Assembly (NCBI RefSeq): GCF_022698145.1
Contig: NZ_JALDAX010000005.1
Coordinates: 248,001 to 312,000, forward strand
Source of the DNA: Streptomyces spinosisporus
GTDB taxonomy: Bacteria; Actinomycetota; Actinomycetes; Streptomycetales; Streptomycetaceae
DNA length: 64,000 bases
Direction: 5' to 3'
Below the pieces are notes generated by a model that made no database searches, was not told the origin of the DNA, and saw only the letters and a program-made list of their open reading frames with translations. Both the position numbers and the translations under genes were made by a program. Below are positions 23,039 through 30,964 of this stretch, piece after piece (the first letter of the stretch is position 1; each line of letters starts with the position of its first letter).

Positions 23039-23857
23039 ATGCGACCGACCTGGTTGGGCCGGCCGATCGACGCGCGGGCGTCGTTCGAGGCCGAGGGGCG
23101 GGCGTTGGTCGACACCTTGCGGGGGCTGGCGCCCTCGGACTGGGGCAGGGCGGCCGCCGGGGAATGGACGGTGCATGACGTGGCCGCTCATGTTCTTGGT
23201 GACTACTACGGGCGTCTTGGCCACGGTTACCGGGGTGGATTCGCCGACGGTGAGTCGCTGGAGGGGTTCATTCACCGTACGAATCAGGAGTGGGTGGAGC
23301 TGCACGCCGAGGACAGTCCCGCTGCGCTCATCGGCGACCTGGAGCGGGAGGGCGGCCGGCTGGCCCGGCAGTTCGCCGTGGCCGATCTGGACGCGGCCGC
23401 CCTGGGGGTCTCGTGGGCGGGGATCGATCCCGCGCCGGCGTGGCTGGACATCGCCCGGGAGTTCACCGAGTACTGGACGCACCGGCAGCAGATCCGCTAC
23501 GCCACCGGTCTGGGCACGGACCCGGAGCCGCGGGCCCTGGGCACGGTTCTCGACACGTTCATGCGGGCCCTGCCCCACACGCTGCGACACACGCCGGCGC
23601 CAACGGGGACGCAAGTCCAGGTGATCGCCGACGGTCCGGGCGGCGGCAGCTGGACCGTGACGGCGACGGCAGAGCGGTGGTCGTTGGGCGAGGCACCGAA
23701 CGGCCGCCCCACCGCGGCCGTAGAGCTGGATACGGAGACCCTCTGGCGGGTGTCCACCCGGGCCGTCGATCCTGCGGATGCCCTGGCCCGTGCCCATGTG
23801 CGAGGAGAACACCGGCTCGCCGAAGCGGCGTGCCGGGTTCTCTCCATCGTCTACTAG
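23039..23857 (+). CDS. Maleylpyruvate-isomerase-family mycothiol-dependent enzyme
   Basis: A 272-residue DinB/MDMPI-fold protein. The metal-binding region of the N-terminal domain is seen in EWTVHDVAAHVLGDYYGRL (His), with ELHAEDSP and EFTEYWTHRQQIRYATG (second and third ligand region) later, and a C-terminal MDMPI domain (GPGGGSWTVTATAERWSL). Such enzymes use mycothiol, the actinobacterial thiol, for isomerisation or detoxification; the substrate here is unknown. ATG 23039 lies two bases after the LysR stop. Confidence 0.87.
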   Translation: MRPTWLGRPIDARASFEAEGRALVDTLRGLAPSDWGRAAAGEWTVHDVAAHVLGDYYGRLGHGYRGGFADGESLEGFIHRTNQEWVELHAEDSPAALIGDLEREGGRLARQFAVADLDAAALGVSWAGIDPAPAWLDIAREFTEYWTHRQQIRYATGLGTDPEPRALGTVLDTFMRALPHTLRHTPAPTGTQVQVIADGPGGGSWTVTATAERWSLGEAPNGRPTAAVELDTETLWRVSTRAVDPADALARAHVRGEHRLAEAACRVLSIVY

Positions 23858-23877
23858 CGACGTCACTCAGTGCACAG

Positions 23878-24663
23878 CTACTGCACGTCCACGAAGTCGC
23901 CCGCCGCGTTGACCGCCGGAGTGGTCGCCGTGCCCGCGAAGCTGTAGCGGTAGTAGCCGTCGGTGGAGGCGGTGACGGTCGTCTTGAGGTTGCCCGTCGA
24001 GTTGGTCTTGATCGTCTTCACCGTGGTGTAGGTGCTGCTGTTCTTCTTGCGGAACTGCAGCTTCACCGACTGGTTGGTGTAGCCGTGGTACTGGTTGTCC
24101 TCCCAGTTGGCCCGGGAGAGCTTGCCGGTGACCGTGATGGTCTTGCCCTTCTTCACCGGCTCCGGGGCGGCGTTGACCGTCAGCTTCGAGTAGCGCTGCA
24201 CCTTGAACGTGGTGGCCGCGTCGCGGTGGATGTAGTCGTAGTCGTTGGCGGAGACCAGCGTGCGCAGGTCCCAGGTGGCCGCCGCGGCGTTGTTGACGAA
24301 GCCCGTCGAGGCCTTCGGGTCGAACGTCAGGGTGCCCGAGCAGGTCGACGTGGTGGCGCTCACCTTCACGCAGGTGATGTCGCCGTCGTCCGCCCAGATC
24401 TGGGCGTAGTTCGGGCTCGGGCCGAAGGCGCTGATGTACGTGGTCTCGGCGATGCCCGAGTCGTCCGACGCGGTCACGGAGACCTTGGCGGAGACGACGT
24501 TGGTGGTACCGACCACGACCGGCTTGCCGCCGTTGACGACGACCTTGTCGATCGTGATGTCGCCCGAGCCGCCGTCCTCCGCCTGGGCGGCGGTGGCACC
24601 GAGGGCGGTGGCGACCAGCGCGGCACTGGTGCCGAGCAGGCCGAGGCGCATGGATGCGCGCAT
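23878..24663 (-). CDS. Secreted Ser/Thr-rich beta protein
   Basis: A 261-residue exported protein: signal peptide MRASMRLGLLGTSAALVAT-ALGATAAQA with a cleavage site near residue 28, then immunoglobulin-like beta repeats (ITIDKVVVNGGKPVVVGT; KLTVNAAPEPVKKGKTITVTG; VKLQFRKKNSSTYTTVKTIK; YYRYSFAGTATTP). One Cys pair (ITCVKVSATTSTCSG) may form a disulphide. The last repeat resembles those found in many streptomycete extracellular proteins. ATG 24663 follows GGGGGGATCC. No enzyme motif seen. Confidence 0.82.
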   Translation of the reverse strand: MRASMRLGLLGTSAALVATALGATAAQAEDGGSGDITIDKVVVNGGKPVVVGTTNVVSAKVSVTASDDSGIAETTYISAFGPSPNYAQIWADDGDITCVKVSATTSTCSGTLTFDPKASTGFVNNAAAATWDLRTLVSANDYDYIHRDAATTFKVQRYSKLTVNAAPEPVKKGKTITVTGKLSRANWEDNQYHGYTNQSVKLQFRKKNSSTYTTVKTIKTNSTGNLKTTVTASTDGYYRYSFAGTATTPAVNAAGDFVDVQ

Positions 24664-24674
24664 GGATGGATCCC

Positions 24675-24719
24675 CCCACTGAGTCCTCAACCGGCCTGAG
24701 TGGCCAGTTGATCAGTGGG
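24675..24719 (-). promoter_or_regulatory. Nested inverted repeat overlapping a ribosome site
   Basis: The outer arms CCCACTGA (24675-24682) and TCAGTGGG (24712-24719) and inner arms TCAACCGGCC (24687-24696) and GGCCAGTTGA (24702-24711, one mismatch) form a 45-nt dyad. On the transcript of the secreted-protein gene it would pair part of the G-run that serves as ribosome site (24671-24677). A translation-control hairpin or a regulator site are both possible. Confidence 0.45.
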
Positions 24720-24788
24720 AGCGTATGCCGTTGGCCAAAGGTTCACCACACTGTTGTTCGACAACTCTGCAACAACGTCCGGGTGACC

Positions 24789-25133
24789 TCAGGGTGAACC
24801 ACATGCGACTGCCGCCACCGCGACCGCACCGTCGGCCCCCACACGGCGTGCGTGGTCGACCGCGTGGGGCAGGGCCCGGCGGATGACGTCGGGCAGGGGG
24901 CTGCCGGAGGGCCAGCCGACCAGGCAGCGGGCGACTTCGCGCAGCTTGAGGTTGGTGTGCTGGGAGATGTGCTTCAGGACCTGCCAGCCCTGATCGGGGC
25001 GCAGTCCGGCCACGGTGATGACGACACCGATGGCCTGATCGACGAGAGCGTGCGACTCCACGGCGCGCCGGAGCTGGAGCACCTCCGCCTGCAGCGACGC
25101 CACCCGGTCCGCGCCTTCGTCGTCTCCGATCAT
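24789..25133 (-). CDS. ANTAR-domain RNA-binding regulator
   Basis: A 114-residue protein. A coiled-coil-like start (DRVASLQAEVLQLRRAVESHALVD) leads into the three-helix ANTAR domain (QAIGVVITVAGLRPDQGWQVL and HTNLKLREVARCLV, residues 33-70). ANTAR proteins usually bind nascent RNA hairpins and prevent termination; without an attached GAF or receiver domain here, the signal is unknown. ATG 25133 follows GGAGG. Divergent from the AraC gene. Confidence 0.85.
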   Translation of the reverse strand: MIGDDEGADRVASLQAEVLQLRRAVESHALVDQAIGVVITVAGLRPDQGWQVLKHISQHTNLKLREVARCLVGWPSGSPLPDVIRRALPHAVDHARRVGADGAVAVAAVACGSP

Positions 25134-25265
25134 GTCCGAAGCCTCCGCGCAGCCGGGCGCCGGCGACAGCCCTCAGGCGAACAGCCTCACCCGGATTCGT
25201 ACAGAAAACGAAAAGGGCCTGATCAGCGCGTACATGCATGGAACCTTCACGGGAAAGTGACATCC

Positions 25266-26228
25266 ATGGAGAGGCTGACTTTCGAGAGCGACGACCTGGC
25301 GGTGACCGAAGACTTCCTCAGCCGTGCCTACGCCACCATGCGCATCGGCAGCAACGTGCCCGGTCCCAGCCGTGTCCGTGTCCGCCGCACCGGCATCGCC
25401 CCGGTGAGCATCGACGAGATCGACCTCGACTTCGAGATGAGGTACTCGGTCACGCCGCTCGGCAGATTCTGCCTGTGCGTCGTGCACGAGGGCGTCGTCC
25501 GGGACCACGCCGTCCGGGGTGTCGAGGACTCCTTCGGCCCCGGTGACGCGGTGCTGCTGGCCCCGCCCGACCTGCCGTTCAGCGGGCGGATATGCAACGC
25601 GCGCTACGACGTCACCATGCTGGATCCCGCCCTGCTGTCCCAGGTGGCGGGCGTCGCGGCGGGCCCCGGCGAGCAGCCGGTACGGCTGACCGGGCACCGG
25701 CCGCTGTCCGCCGAGGCCGGCGGGCAACTGGTGCGCACGATCGGCTACTTGCGCGACCACGTGCTCAACGACCCGGCCCTCGCCGAGCAGCCCCTGGTGG
25801 CGTCCACCGCCGCGCAGCATCTGGCGGCGGTGGTGCTGTCCACGTTCCCCAGCACCGCGCTCGCCGAGGGGCCGGACACCGACTCGCGCGACGGGCATCC
25901 GGCGGTCCTGCGCCGCGCCCTCGCCCACATCGACGACCACGCCGACGAGCCGGTCACCGTCGCCGAGATCGCCGCGGCCGCCCATGTCACCGTACGGGCC
26001 CTGCAGTACGCGTTCCGGCGCCATCTGGACACGACGCCGCTCGCCCATCTGCGCCGGGTGCGGCTGGCGCTGGCCCATCGTGACCTGGTGGCCGCCGACC
26101 CCACCACCGATGTCACGGTCACCGAGATCGCCGCCCGCTGGGGCTTCCACCACCCGGGCCGGTTCGCCTCCCTGTACCGCGAGACCTACCACCACGCTCC
26201 CCACCGGACCCTCAGCGCCGAGAGCTGA
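25266..26228 (+). CDS. AraC-family transcription regulator
   Basis: A 320-residue regulator. The C-terminal 100 residues contain two helix-turn-helices (PVTVAEIAAAAHVTVRALQYAF and VTEIAARWGFHHPGRFASLY), the AraC hallmark; the N-terminal 190 residues resemble the AraC-binding-like domain (SFGPGDAVLLAPPDLPFSG). Target genes cannot be told; the hydrolase gene next to it is convergent. ATG 25266 with GGGAAAG upstream. Confidence 0.9.
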   Translation: MERLTFESDDLAVTEDFLSRAYATMRIGSNVPGPSRVRVRRTGIAPVSIDEIDLDFEMRYSVTPLGRFCLCVVHEGVVRDHAVRGVEDSFGPGDAVLLAPPDLPFSGRICNARYDVTMLDPALLSQVAGVAAGPGEQPVRLTGHRPLSAEAGGQLVRTIGYLRDHVLNDPALAEQPLVASTAAQHLAAVVLSTFPSTALAEGPDTDSRDGHPAVLRRALAHIDDHADEPVTVAEIAAAAHVTVRALQYAFRRHLDTTPLAHLRRVRLALAHRDLVAADPTTDVTVTEIAARWGFHHPGRFASLYRETYHHAPHRTLSAES

Positions 26229-26235
26229 GCGGACC

Positions 26236-27033
26236 TCAGGACGCGTCCGCCCGCCCTCTGCGCACCGGAAACATCGTCGGAGCGGCGTCCTTCGTGAGGA
26301 AGTCCAGGATCAGGGTGTTCAGCAGCTCCGGTTTCTCCAGGGGTACGGCGTGCGAGGCGCCGGGGACGACCGCGAGCTGTGCGTCGGGGACGGCGCGGTA
26401 GAGGTCGACCGTGTGCTCCAGCGTCATCATGTCGTCGTCGCCGGCCACGACCAGGGTGGGCGCGGTGATGCGGGACAGCTCCGCCGTCGTCAGCGTCGGC
26501 TCGACGGCGAACATCGCGGCCATCTTGCGCAGGACGACCGGCCAGTGGTCGGCGCCGTCGGGGGTCACGGCGGTGTACAGGTCGCGCAGCGGCGCCATCT
26601 CGGGACCGTCGTCCGCCATGTGCTCGATCATCGCCGGGTCGGCGAGGATCTCGGGGGCGGGGCGGAAGTTGGCCCCGACGGCGACGACCTTGCGGACCAG
26701 GTCGGGACGGGCGAGCGCCACCAGCAGGGCGACGATCCCGCCGTCGCTCCAGCCGACGAGGTGGGCGGGGCCCCGCACGACCGTGTCGAGGAAGTCGACG
26801 GTGTCGCCCGCCATGTCCGTGTACGACAGCGGGCCCTCGACGTCGGGGGTGTGGCCGTGGGCGCGCCGCTCCGGGAGGAACAGGCGGTACGCCGCCGCGA
26901 GCCCGGGGCGCTGGGCCGCCCAGGTCTCGTTCGTGCACAGGCCGCCGTGCAGCAGGAGCAGCGGCTCGGCGTCCGCGGCGCCGTCGGTCTCGTACCACGT
27001 CCTGACGCCGGGCAGTTCCACGTAGTCGCCCAT
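26236..27033 (-). CDS. Alpha/beta-fold hydrolase
   Basis: A 265-residue hydrolase. The oxyanion-hole motif is LLLLHGGLCTNE, the nucleophile elbow appears as LVGWSDGG (Gly-x-Ser-x-Gly with Trp before Ser), the acid is the Asp of APTLVVAGDDD and the catalytic His is in PGASHAVPLEKP. Substrate unknown. It ends eight bases after the AraC stop on the other strand, so the two genes converge without a clear terminator. Confidence 0.88.
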   Translation of the reverse strand: MGDYVELPGVRTWYETDGAADAEPLLLLHGGLCTNETWAAQRPGLAAAYRLFLPERRAHGHTPDVEGPLSYTDMAGDTVDFLDTVVRGPAHLVGWSDGGIVALLVALARPDLVRKVVAVGANFRPAPEILADPAMIEHMADDGPEMAPLRDLYTAVTPDGADHWPVVLRKMAAMFAVEPTLTTAELSRITAPTLVVAGDDDMMTLEHTVDLYRAVPDAQLAVVPGASHAVPLEKPELLNTLILDFLTKDAAPTMFPVRRGRADAS

Positions 27034-27115
27034 GGTGCGCCGCCTCCCGAATGGTCGCCCTGTGTCGACGCTAATGCAGATGCTTCGCCGCTGCCCGCGG
27101 TGATGGGATGGAGCG

Positions 27116-28126
27116 ATGGACGGTGATACGACGGCCGAGGTCGTCGACCGCGGGCGGCACACGGATGTCGTGACGCCCTGGGAGCGGCCCGAGTGGCGTA
27201 CGGCTGCCCTGGAGTGGGTGGCCGGCGAGCTGGCCGCGCACGGGCTGCGTGTGTGCGGACCGCGGCGGGTACGGCTGCGGCCCTGGTCGGTGCTGGTGCG
27301 GCTGCCGGTCGAGGGGGCCGGGGCGGTGTGGTTCAAGGCCAGTCCGCCGGCCGGTCTGTTCGAGGCGGGGCTCACCGAGGCGCTCGCCGGATGGGTGCCG
27401 GAGCATGTGCTGAAGCCGGTCGCCGTGGACGCGGGCCGGGGTTGGGCGCTGCTGCCCGACGGGGGACCGCGACTGGCGGACGTGCTGGAGAACGGGCCGG
27501 ACGACCCCCGCACCTGGGAGGAGTTGCTGCGGCAGTACGCCGACCTGCAGCGCTCCCTGGTGCCGTACGCCGGGAAGATCGAGGCCCTCGGGGTGCCCGG
27601 GGCCCGTACGGCCGCGCTGCCCGGCCTCTTCGACCGGCTCGTGGCGGAGAACGGCGCCCTGACGGACGAGGAGCGCGCGGTGCTGCACGGGCTGCGGCCC
27701 CGTCTGGTGCGCTGGTGCGAGGAGCTCGCCGGGCTCGGGATCGCGGACTCGCTCGACCACGCGGACGTGCACCCGGGACAGGTTTTCGTGCCGGCCCCGG
27801 GCCGGTTCACCTTCTTCGACTGGGGCGACGCCAACGTCTCGCACCCCTTCTGCAGCTTCGTGGTGCCCGCCGGACACGCCGTCGAGCGCTACGGCCCCGA
27901 GGTGCTGCCCCGGCTGCGGGACGCCTATCTCGAACCCTGGACCGGCAACGGCCACACCCCCCACGACCTGCGCCGCGCCCTCCGCCAGGCCTGGCGCCTC
28001 GGCGCCCTGGGCCGAGCCCGCGCCTGGGGCCGCCTCTTCCCGGAAGCCGCGGCCACCACCACCCAGGCAGGCGCCCCCCAGAGCGCCCGCTCCCTGCTCC
28101 AACTCGGCGACGAACCCCTCGTATAG
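27116..28126 (+). CDS. Aminoglycoside-phosphotransferase-fold (APH) kinase-like protein
   Basis: A 336-residue protein with the APH catalytic loop SLDHADVHPGQVFV (Asp of HADVHPGQ) and the metal-binding DWGDAN motif near residue 240. The N-terminal ATP-binding lobe is divergent (VWFKASPPAGLFE). The family includes antibiotic kinases but also kinases of small metabolites; a resistance function is not implied by the sequence alone. Starts at ATG 27116, 82 bases after the divergent hydrolase start. Confidence 0.83.
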   Translation: MDGDTTAEVVDRGRHTDVVTPWERPEWRTAALEWVAGELAAHGLRVCGPRRVRLRPWSVLVRLPVEGAGAVWFKASPPAGLFEAGLTEALAGWVPEHVLKPVAVDAGRGWALLPDGGPRLADVLENGPDDPRTWEELLRQYADLQRSLVPYAGKIEALGVPGARTAALPGLFDRLVAENGALTDEERAVLHGLRPRLVRWCEELAGLGIADSLDHADVHPGQVFVPAPGRFTFFDWGDANVSHPFCSFVVPAGHAVERYGPEVLPRLRDAYLEPWTGNGHTPHDLRRALRQAWRLGALGRARAWGRLFPEAAATTTQAGAPQSARSLLQLGDEPLV

Positions 28127-28159
28127 CCCCTTCTATCCGCTTGCGGCCCCTGTCGGCCC

Positions 28160-29353
28160 CTACGACTCCTGCAGAGCGGCCGCCGACTCACGTGCACGCG
28201 TCCGACGACCGGCGGTGGCCAGCGCGAGCGTCATCCCGAGGGATGCGAGCGCCATCGCGGTGATCGCCGTGGCGGGTGAGGTGAGGCCGGCCATCGAGCC
28301 TGCCACGGCTGCGGCCACGCCCTGCATCGTCAGCATGCCGGACGAGTGCAACCCCAGGGCGTGGCCGCTCAGTTCGTCCGGGGTCAGTGTCATCAGGCGT
28401 TCCTGCTGGACCAGGCTCGCGCCGAAGCCGACCGAGGCGAGGGCCGCCGCGAGGGCCGCGAGGGGCAGCGCCGGATGCAGCGCGAAGATCAGGTACGGCG
28501 TGGCGAGCAGCGTCAGCAGCGGGGTGGCGAGCCGGGGGCGCAGCGTGGGCGGTACGAGGCGGCCCACCGTGACGTCGCCGGCGAACATGCCCAGCGCCCC
28601 GCAGGCGAACAGCGCGCCGGCCGCGTGGGGGGCGTAGGAGACGTAGAGGGACTCGCATCCGACGACCAGGCCGTTGGGCAGCCACAGGCCGAGGTAGGTG
28701 AGGCGGCGTGGGCGCGAGGACCACAGCAGGGCGTTGGTGCGCCAGGTCTCGCGGGCGGACGGGCGGCCCGAGGAGCGCGGTGGGCGGGCGCTCAGGCCGA
28801 GGCGCGTGCCGAGGGCGGAAGTGGCGTACAGCGCCGCCGAGAGGAGCAGACAGGTGCGTGGCGACAGGACCGTCAGCAGGGCGCCACCGGTCGCGAACCC
28901 GGTGATCTGCATGAGCCCGGAGAGCATGTTGAAGACCGAACGCCCCAGCAGATAGCCGTCCTTGGTGAGGATCTCGTTCAGCAGCCCCCAGCGCACACCG
29001 CCGCCGAGCGAGGCGACCAGGCCTTCCAGGAGGATGACGGTGAAGACGCCCCAGATGGGCAGGGCGGGGGCCGCGAGGACCGTCGTCGCGGCGGCGAAGG
29101 CGAGGGCGATGCCGGTCAGTGCCGTCCGCGGGGGCAGCCGGTCGGCGCCCGACAGCAGGACCGTGGCGCCGAGCACCTGCGCGAGCTGCGGCCCGAACAT
29201 GCTCACCGCCGACAGCAGCGGCGACCCGGTGACGCCGTAGACCAGGGTGCCGAGCGCCAGACCGCCGATCGTCTGGGCCGCGGTCTGGGCGGCGGAGGCG
29301 AGAAAGAACGGGGTGAACTCCGGGGTGCGGAACAGATCTCGGTAGCTGCGCAT
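28160..29353 (-). CDS. MFS transporter
   Basis: A 397-residue membrane protein with about twelve hydrophobic segments, beginning RSYRDLFRTPEFTPFFLASAAQTAAQ, a typical start of Streptomyces drug-efflux-like MFS proteins. The inner loop has SARPPRSSGRPSARETW between the two halves. Divergent from an ArsR-like regulator 68 bases away, which probably controls it. Substrate unknown. Confidence 0.9.
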   Translation of the reverse strand: MRSYRDLFRTPEFTPFFLASAAQTAAQTIGGLALGTLVYGVTGSPLLSAVSMFGPQLAQVLGATVLLSGADRLPPRTALTGIALAFAAATTVLAAPALPIWGVFTVILLEGLVASLGGGVRWGLLNEILTKDGYLLGRSVFNMLSGLMQITGFATGGALLTVLSPRTCLLLSAALYATSALGTRLGLSARPPRSSGRPSARETWRTNALLWSSRPRRLTYLGLWLPNGLVVGCESLYVSYAPHAAGALFACGALGMFAGDVTVGRLVPPTLRPRLATPLLTLLATPYLIFALHPALPLAALAAALASVGFGASLVQQERLMTLTPDELSGHALGLHSSGMLTMQGVAAAVAGSMAGLTSPATAITAMALASLGMTLALATAGRRTRARESAAALQES

Positions 29354-29391
29354 GCCGTGAGTCTGGGAACGCCCTCGGAGCGCGGGTACTG

Positions 29392-29409
29392 TTTCGCCGA
29401 CACGCGAAA
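29392..29409. promoter_or_regulatory. Candidate operator between MFS and ArsR-like gene
   Basis: TTTCGC-CGACAC-GCGAAA, perfect six-base arms, lies in the 68-base gap, 12 bases before the regulator's ATG at 29422. The only dyad seen there, so a candidate site of the ArsR-like protein. Confidence 0.5.
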
Positions 29410-29421
29410 GGTCAGGACGCC

Positions 29422-30411
29422 ATGGGCTGGTGGCAGATCAGCGCCGACACCCTCGCCCGCAGCCGGTTCGTGCTCTCACCGCTCGCGGAGACCTTCGCGA
29501 GCCTGAAGCTCCTGCACTCGGGCGTGGGCGGGCACCCGGGCGAGCAGGCCTGGCTGCGGGACCACCTGCCCGCCTACCGGCGCAGGATCGCGGCCGACCC
29601 GGTCACCGCGCTGCTGGTGCGCGCGGGCCTGGGGCGGGGCTGGATCGCGGACTTCCTCACGCCGACGCCGAGGGACGGGGAGACGTTCGAGGACGGAGTG
29701 GCGCGCGTCCGGGCGGCCCGTCCCGAGGCGGCCCGCGCGCATCTCGTCGTCTCCCTCATGGGCGCCCCGCTCCCCGCCGAACTGCAGCGGGACGACCTGC
29801 CCGAACGGGCGGCGGCCCTGCTGGAGTTCGTGTGGGAGTCGGCGGTACGGCCCGACTGGCCGCGGCGCCGACGCGTCCTCGAGGCCGATGTGGCCGCCCG
29901 CACCGCGCAGGTCGGTCAGGGCGGCTGGGCGGCCGTACTGGAGGGGCTGCGGCCCGGCCGGACGCGCTGGCTCGGCGAGAACCGGCTGCAGGTCAATGAG
30001 CAGGAGTATCCGCCGCGCGACCTCTCGGGCGCCGAGCTGATCTTCGTGCCGGTCACCCCGCAGCGGCACGGCTGGGTGTCCTGGGAGGGGCGTGAGCGGT
30101 ACGCCAAGGTCTACCCGTGTCTGGGCGCCCTGGCCGGCGGCCCCGGGGACACCGTCCCCGAGTCGCTCGGCGCCCTGCTCGGCGCCCACCGCGCCGAGGT
30201 CCTCGTCCTGCTCTCCTCCCCCATGAGCACGACCCAGCTGACCGCCGTGACCGGGCAGGGCCTCGGCTCGGTGGGCCGGCATCTGAAGGTGCTGCTCGAC
30301 GCAGGCCTGGTGGACCGGCGGCGGGCGGGCCGCTCGGTCCTGTACGCACGGACGACGGCCGGTGACGTCCTGACGGAGGCGCAGAACCGGCGTGACACGG
30401 AGCGGAGTTAG
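29422..30411 (+). CDS. ArsR-like winged-helix regulator with N-terminal DUF5937-type domain
   Basis: A 329-residue regulator. The C-terminal 75 residues are a winged helix (LLGAHRAEVLVLLSSPMSTTQLTAV, GLGSVGRHLKVLLDAGLVDRRRAGRSVLYARTT). The N-terminal 230 residues (WQISADTLARSRFVLSPLAET) match the pattern of the actinobacterial DUF5937 regulators. It probably represses the divergent MFS transporter. No metal-binding Cys pair of classical ArsR is present. Confidence 0.85.
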   Translation: MGWWQISADTLARSRFVLSPLAETFASLKLLHSGVGGHPGEQAWLRDHLPAYRRRIAADPVTALLVRAGLGRGWIADFLTPTPRDGETFEDGVARVRAARPEAARAHLVVSLMGAPLPAELQRDDLPERAAALLEFVWESAVRPDWPRRRRVLEADVAARTAQVGQGGWAAVLEGLRPGRTRWLGENRLQVNEQEYPPRDLSGAELIFVPVTPQRHGWVSWEGRERYAKVYPCLGALAGGPGDTVPESLGALLGAHRAEVLVLLSSPMSTTQLTAVTGQGLGSVGRHLKVLLDAGLVDRRRAGRSVLYARTTAGDVLTEAQNRRDTERS

Positions 30412-30420
30412 CATCCGCTC

Positions 30421-30930
30421 ATGACGACTGCAGACAGCAACGGCGCCGCTCCCCTCGATGTGGAGATCGGCGCCCTCCAGGGTGGTTCCGCCGACCTGTC
30501 CCAGTACGCGGGACAGGCCGTCCTCATCGTGAACGTGGCCTCCAAGTGCGGGCTGACCCCGCAGTACTCCGGCCTGGAGCGCCTCCACGAGCGCTACGCC
30601 GGCCAGGGCTTCACCGTCCTCGGCGTGCCCTGCAACCAGTTCATGGGCCAGGAGCCGGGCAGCGCCGAGGAGATCGCCGAGTTCTGCTCGGCGACGTACG
30701 GCGTGACCTTCCCCATGACCGAGAAGGTCGAGGTGAACGGCGACGGCCGGCACCCCCTCTACCAGCGGCTGACCGGCTTCGCCGACGCCGAGGGCCACAC
30801 CGGCGACATCCGCTGGAACTTCGAGAAGTTCCTGATCGGCCGCGACGGCAAGGTGGTCGCCCGCTTCTCCCCGCAGACCGAGCCGGAGGCGGCGGAGGTC
30901 GTGACCGCGGTGGAGAGCGCCCTCGCCTAG
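30421..30930 (+). CDS. Glutathione-peroxidase-family thiol peroxidase
   Basis: A 169-residue thioredoxin-fold peroxidase that reduces hydroperoxides. The catalytic tetrad is visible: Cys in VNVASKCGLTPQY, Gln in PCNQFMGQEPG, and Trp/Asn in IRWNFEKFLIG. It uses Cys, not Sec. In Streptomyces, which lacks much glutathione, the reductant is more likely thioredoxin or mycothiol. ATG 30421 lies nine bases after the ArsR-like stop. Confidence 0.93.
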   Translation: MTTADSNGAAPLDVEIGALQGGSADLSQYAGQAVLIVNVASKCGLTPQYSGLERLHERYAGQGFTVLGVPCNQFMGQEPGSAEEIAEFCSATYGVTFPMTEKVEVNGDGRHPLYQRLTGFADAEGHTGDIRWNFEKFLIGRDGKVVARFSPQTEPEAAEVVTAVESALA

Positions 30931-30964
30931 CGGAGCCGGACGGACGGCAGGGGGCGGCGCGCGG

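Noticed and set aside
27116..28126. Calling the APH-fold gene an antibiotic-resistance gene
   Set aside because: The fold is shared by many metabolite kinases and nothing in the sequence or context points to a drug.
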